Assembly (NCBI RefSeq): GCF_041260155.1
Contig: NC_091931.1
Location: 31,895,041 to 31,959,040, forward strand
DNA length: 64,000 bases
Source of the DNA: Ptychodera flava
Taxonomy: Eukaryota > Hemichordata > Enteropneusta > Ptychoderidae
Reading direction: 5' to 3'
This document shows, one piece after another, positions 59,254 to 64,000 of the stretch. Both the position numbers and the translations under genes were made by a program. The notes under the pieces were generated by a model that saw only the letters and a program-made list of their open reading frames with translations, had not been told where the DNA came from and ran no database searches. The number at the start of each line of letters is the position of its first letter. Within the stretch, counting starts at the first letter, position 1.

Positions 59254-59597
59254 GGCAACGGGGGTGCTTGCGATATTGGACGCCGTACGGGATGTCGGCT
59301 ACTTTGTGAAATGGTGGAAAGACCTATTGTAGTAGAGCAAGCAAATATCGCAGTCTTGATAACCTATAAACCTTGAGTGATACGGTTCTGAAGGTCTCAA
59401 GGCAAACTGGTGTAAAGTTTGCTGTGGTTGATATTTTCAAACAAACAGAGGATACGCTTAGGACAACTTAACCAACCGACCAAGGATTGCTAGGGTATAA
59501 TTAAAAAGCTCATGGCTGTGTGAACAAGTTAACATGGAGGGTGGAAATGAAAAAGTTCCTCTGTGTGTGTGTTTCCACACATGTCAACACGAATTGG

Positions 59598-59599
<2 letters not shown>

Positions 59600-59649
<50 letters not shown>
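59600..59649. repeat. (CT)n microsatellite
   Basis: A CT run of about 50 bases upstream of copy B's start; unit A has no such run at the matching place. Confidence 0.97.
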
Positions 59650-59650
<1 letters not shown>

Positions 59651-60055
59651 ATATATAAATATATATGGCTAGGCAGACATATATAGAATATATCAGACAA
59701 TAAATCGGAGAAAATGCGATCAGTGACATTAGACAACATTTGCAGTGTGCAATGTTTGTCCCGCGACAAAACGAAAATTCATGCACACAGCTCTGGAGTG
59801 CAAAGTTCATAGTTGTAAATCCACTGCAATTGTAAATGTTGGTCCTAAGTCTACGCTGCCATACATTGACGTCTATAGCAATACTGCCACATATGGCCAT
59901 ATTTGCTGATGTTCATATAATCCTCCAAGACAAAGATAGCACCACTCGAATATGTAACATTTGAAGCTGCTAGCAATTTATGCAGGCTCAGAGACATAAC
60001 AACCCGCAAACTTTGGATTTGGGTACGGAATCGCGCGGTTGTAAATAGTAACTGA

Positions 60056-60085
60056 AAGTTGGCTTCTCGTACGAGAAGCCAACTT
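60056..60085. repeat. Perfect 30-bp palindrome, unit B only
   Basis: AAGTTGGCTTCTCGT is followed at once by its reverse complement. The matching unit A site (about 53,778-53,793) has only one arm-like copy (CGTTGCCTTCTCGT). Confidence 0.9.
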
Positions 60086-60114
60086 GATCTCGTCCCCATA
60101 ACCGCTACTGAGAC

Positions 60115-60377
60115 AAAGTCAACGTTAACATACTTGACAAAATCGCAAGCGTAAAGTTAAGTGCAACTTTTACTAGTAATTGTACATGTACTGTTTCGTG
60201 AAATCACCTTATTCCAGCAACTACCTTACCTTGACACGCGTACGGTGATGCTTCCGGTTTTGTAGTTACCCGGAGCGCATGCGCGCATTCTAGTTGACCC
60301 TTCATTTGAGGTGATTCATGAAACAGCACTAAGCGTAAAGTTGTACTCAGTTTTACGCTTGCGTTAACGTTGACTTG
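60115..60377. repeat. Inverted-repeat element, unit B copy
   Basis: Counterpart of 53,813-54,121: GTCAACGTTAAC at the left faces GTTAACGTTGAC at the right. Shorter than in unit A. Confidence 0.7.
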
Positions 60378-60880
60378 CCGGGTCTATACAAGATCAAAGG
60401 ATGGCCAACTTAACTCAATACTTGTTACCTAAAACGTCCTCCCCAGAGTAAATGTGGAAGTGCAAAAGTCTGACGACGAATATTAAACGCGATTAGTAAT
60501 GATAAACAGGTTGTTGGAAGTTCAAAGTGCTGACAGGTTTGAGATACAATTAATCCTGAAGGATTGCCAGTATAAGTGACTGCAAAATCATGGGGGACCA
60601 ACTTCAGTTGGAAAACTGCGAGTTGGCTATCCTTCTTTTCACTGAAAAAAGGGTCCACTTGATTTTTTTAGTGTTGAAAATGTTCTGGAAAACAGGGGTG
60701 ACAATCCCCGAGCGTTTTCGTAGTCTGTGTTTCGCCACATCATTTTGTAAACGTCAAATATTCTGACTGGTATCTATTATTTGTTGCTAGTTTAACTGCT
60801 TCTTTAATTCAAACGGACAATTCCTTTCCATGACTGTGCCTTCAGAACCGTTTTGATATGTCTGCAATTGTTTTTCATAT

Positions 60881-60893
60881 CAATCAATCAATC

Positions 60894-60924
<31 letters not shown>
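60881..60924. repeat. (CAAT)n microsatellite
   Basis: About eleven CAAT units with one interruption. The unit A counterpart near 55,650 has only about three. Confidence 0.95.
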
Positions 60925-61490
60925 GTCATATCAACTTTATTTGCTTTACAAAAAAAAAACTGTTATTCATCATTACCGGGTATACGTATTTATCGTTACT
61001 CTTTCATATCCTAAATCTCTATCGTCACTTTCAAACTACAACTGTGGCAAAAGCGCCCTCTAAAGTATGACAAGTCAGACGTAGTAATCGCTTATAAATC
61101 GTAGGTGATAGAGTTGTTTTGTTTTGTTGAATAATGATACGCATTCTATACACAGTGCAATGTAATCGTTAAACGAAACAATAATGTCTGAAATTTTGTT
61201 GTCAACACTGAAATTGGTCTTTCACACAAACGGGAGTATTGACAAGTTCAAGACTGGGAATTTTAGGATGTATATTTTTTCAGAATAACGAGACAATGTT
61301 TTATAAACGCAACAAAAACTAATGAAAAATACATAAAAAGGTTACAGCTGTCGGGGATTTGATTTTTCAGCTACGTGAGCTGGTATCGTACTAGGTTTCA
61401 ATTTCGAATCAGATCAAGAAACGACAAAATTTTCTCGACGACAAGACTTTGACATTGTTGCATATATTTATGTGCCTGAGGAATTGGGAT

Positions 61491-64000
61491 CTATTCTTTC
61501 ACGATCACAATATCTTCGTCGCCTGATTCAAAGTACAACTTGCCATCAACTGTACGGCAACACTGCTCTCTCAGGTACAACAACAATTCGTCGACGACGT
61601 CTTTCGGTACGTTCTTCCTGACGTCGACTATTTGGAGAATGAAATCAAGAATCTCGTTGCCGTCTTTGGAATCTTCTTTGAAGCATTCGTCAACCTCTAC
61701 ATCATCCTTTCTCTGGAGGATTTTCATTTTCAAGGCCGGCATTCTCTGCTGCAGTATCCCTCGTAACTCTATGGAGCCATAACACGGAGCCGCACGACGG
61801 CCTACGTGTCTTTCCACCTCCTTTAGAAGTTTCTCCCAAGCACCTTAGATAAAGACGAAAGTGGACCAGATTCTTTGTGGAAAAAGGTCTGCGTGAGGTT
61901 TATCATAAAAATAAGTATGGGACATATTGCGTAAATAAACCTCAGAAAGGATCATATAAATTGTCCAGAGGAGACAAATGTCATGTATTTAATAAACTCT
62001 AGATATTTCGTATGCATAAGTAATTTTCTCAGGAGAGGTCAAATAATCAATGCGTTTAACAGTTTCTCGTGATCAATGACACACTAAAAACCAAAACACA
62101 TTTGAACAATTGTAAGGGTTAGAGAATTCCAAGGCCAACTTTCAAATTATTCTTAACTGTTTCTTTACATTTAGCTGGTTGGGGTATTTTCGAACTTTAC
62201 ATTCAGAAAATGAAAAATTTATCTTGAGGTTGAATGCGTTTTGGGCCAGGAGACAGATATAAGAACTCTCAATTTTTTACAATTCTTTACTAATTTACCA
62301 CTCCCGGCTCACTTTAAAGCTCTTGGATTGAGAAAACGTTTCACCATCCTAGCTTTTCCAAAATCGAAAATGTTATTTTCCCCACTGAGTTAACACAGGG
62401 ATGACGGCCACTTTGAATTTTAAATATCGGTAAATGTTAGGTTATTCGTTTCTCTAGAACCAAAATTTGCATGGTAACCCATGATTTATATTCTTTATTT
62501 GTCAAGAGAATGATTGAAAGTTTCAAAGTTTTTAAGCTTATTTAATTAAGAGGCAAAAAATACACAAACACACCAAGAAAATGAAGCAAATTATTTGATA
62601 ATTGTTTGCGTTTATCATCCTGGCATTCTATCCTGTTTTGTTCTCTCCTTTGCGAATTTTGGCTTTGTTTGGTTATCGCCTTTCTTTTCTGTATGTTTAT
62701 CGTGTCCAGTACGATTACGTGTGATATAATCAACGGGGCAAAAGTCGCTATTTTCTTCTCGAAACATGCTGAAATACTGGTTTTGTCTACAGGTCAACAA
62801 CAAAACCGTCTCTTTACATTTAGCAAATGATAAGTATTTTGACACTTTTGCAGTCATGTATCTTCATCATCTTTGTGATTTTACGCAAGAATTCCATGTA
62901 TTGACATCTCAAAAAGGTCAGAAAAGAGCGACTTTGTCCCCTTAAAAAGGCACCTACCGGCACACATTATGTTGAACAATGTTCCTCCGTTCTTTAGAAG
63001 CTCGTAGAGGTCTACGAAGGTTTGGCCTGGGTCTGTGAAAAAGTATGCACAGTGCAGAGCAAGAATAATATCAAAGCACGTCTTCTCCCCAGCTTCTATT
63101 GCTTTCCTAAGATATGTCTGTAACGCCACTTGATAGAACGTAAATCTTACATTCTGCCATTCCCCGTTGTCCTGTTTAGACGAGACGAATTCTTTGAATT
63201 TATTAATCTCACTCTCAGAGGGCTCTATGACAACATAGTTGACAATCTCAACCCTTCTCAGCAGAGCATCAATGATCGGAATGTCCTTAGTACCTGTAAA
63301 TTAAAAAAATGAATAAGTTTGATCTTAAATATTAAAAAAAATATGCGTTCAATGCATTTAAATGTATTCTAACAAAAAGGTTAATAAAATACAAACTGTT
63401 TTACTTTCCTCTAAACAAATATTGAACAATTAACAAAACAAAGCACTATAAAACAAACAAACTCAGAGGCAACGACGGTACGTTTCGATGTTGTTCCTAA
63501 TGTACCACATTTCAATAAAAGCAAGAATAAGGCCATTAAGCACTCATGTATGATGTATGCACGCACGCATGAATGCAATGTCCATACATGCAGGAAATAT
63601 ATTATTTTCATGCATGCATGCATGCATACATACATACATACATACATACATACATACATACATACAAGTACGATTGACAAAGAGACAAACAGGTAGACAG
63701 ATCGAGATAAAACACATACGGAGTGGAAATGGTTATATCATTCAAATGAACACAATTTTTTTTGTATATTATGCATGAGTCAAGATCATTGGACACAAAC
63801 CGTTAGATAGAAGCTGGAAAGATTGTTTTTCTCTATCACTTATCCTAACCCATACGGCTCCCTAACTGACCGGTGGCTGATACTCTGCGATGTGATGGTC
63901 GTGTCCACTGATTTTAACTTTTGCCTAATTTCACTAATGGCTACCCTCTTCGTTTACATACCACGTACCATCTGATGTTCCAATGGAGAGCACTGACGTA
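61491..64000 (-). CDS. Histamine N-methyltransferase-like, copy C, 5' end outside window
   Basis: Visible exons: 61,843-61,491 (last), 63,293-62,958, and the end of an upstream exon from beyond 64,000 to 63,969. The partial exon ends VLSIGTSDG, the cofactor loop, and the splice to the next exon (SDG-TKDIPIID) is in phase, as is the next one (MCAG-AWEKLL). The middle exon covers VEIVNYVVIEPSESEINKF, a motif like VVEP in HNMT, and FDIILALHCAYFF, where His replaces the Gln143 of HNMT. The last exon corresponds to the C-terminal domain of HNMT. Unlike copies A and B, the second and third coding segments form one exon. More diverged than A and B are from each other. Substrate unknown. Confidence 0.85.
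62305..62460. repeat. ~150-bp intronic repeat shared by all three methyltransferase genes
   Basis: A stretch with GGATGACGGCCACTTTGAATTT and GGTTATTCGTTTCTCTAGAACC matches, in inverse orientation, about 50,009-50,160 in copy A and 58,132-58,280 in copy B (TTCAAAATGGCCGCCATCC). Confidence 0.75.
63609..63666. repeat. (CATG)n(CATA)n microsatellite
   Basis: CATG units pass into CATA units within the intron of copy C. Confidence 0.97.

Larger units (their letters stand above)
48150..61310. repeat. Tandem duplication of a methyltransferase gene unit (period ~8 kb)
   Basis: Unit A (about 48,150-56,200) and unit B (about 56,210-61,310) align along gene, introns and flanks: for example 53,610-54,130 with 59,890-60,390, 55,530-56,190 with 60,780-61,290, and 48,170-48,790 with 56,220-56,870. 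Unit A is longer, because it alone contains MITEs and microsatellites. Confidence 0.88.

Overview
This is a eukaryotic, AT-rich window with spliced genes, many microsatellites and a dense population of small inverted-repeat transposons. The gene content points to an invertebrate deuterostome, with an acorn worm or lancelet as my best guess. It includes a core-2 type N-acetylglucosaminyltransferase, a tandem cluster of histamine N-methyltransferase-like genes, and a Ty3/gypsy element with the integrase-before-reverse-transcriptase order known from deuterostome Gmr1-like elements. The species cannot be fixed from the sequence alone.

Layout. Positions 1-5.2 kb hold a foldback repeat cut by the window edge, minisatellites, and an element carrying about seven copies of a ~226-bp satellite. 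From 5,978 to 12,169 lies a complete-looking but broken Gmr1-like LTR retrotransposon on the minus strand. The next 7.8 kb shows no convincing gene. At 20,123-21,502 is the glycosyltransferase gene (plus strand), whose coding region is one exon.

From 23,351 to 44,718 there is one very large DNA transposon of about 21.4 kb. It has terminal inverted repeats of about 1.04 kb that are nearly identical by eye, and a perfect 6-bp target-site duplication, ATAAGT, on both sides. Each terminal repeat leads directly into a spliced gene pointing inward: a three-exon RING-finger protein on the left (24,433-29,784, plus) and a two-exon IS3/retroviral-type integrase on the right (43,671-41,000, minus). The interior is filled with nested elements: hairpin repeats, a TTAA element inside a second, rearranged integrase copy, Harbinger-like MITEs with TAA/TTA target duplications, and satellites. 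This element is the main candidate for an undescribed system.

From 45.7 kb to the end there is a second composite MITE, then three histamine N-methyltransferase-like genes on the minus strand. Copies A (48,795-51,353) and B (56,884-59,253) are a recent tandem duplication with a period of about 8 kb. Copy C (61,491 to beyond the window end) is more diverged and lacks one intron. Several MITEs sit only in copy A's unit, so they inserted after the duplication or were lost from B.

The host genes are the glycosyltransferase (Golgi glycan branching) and the methyltransferase cluster (small-molecule methylation). The rest is a record of successive transposon insertions, and the nesting order gives a relative chronology.
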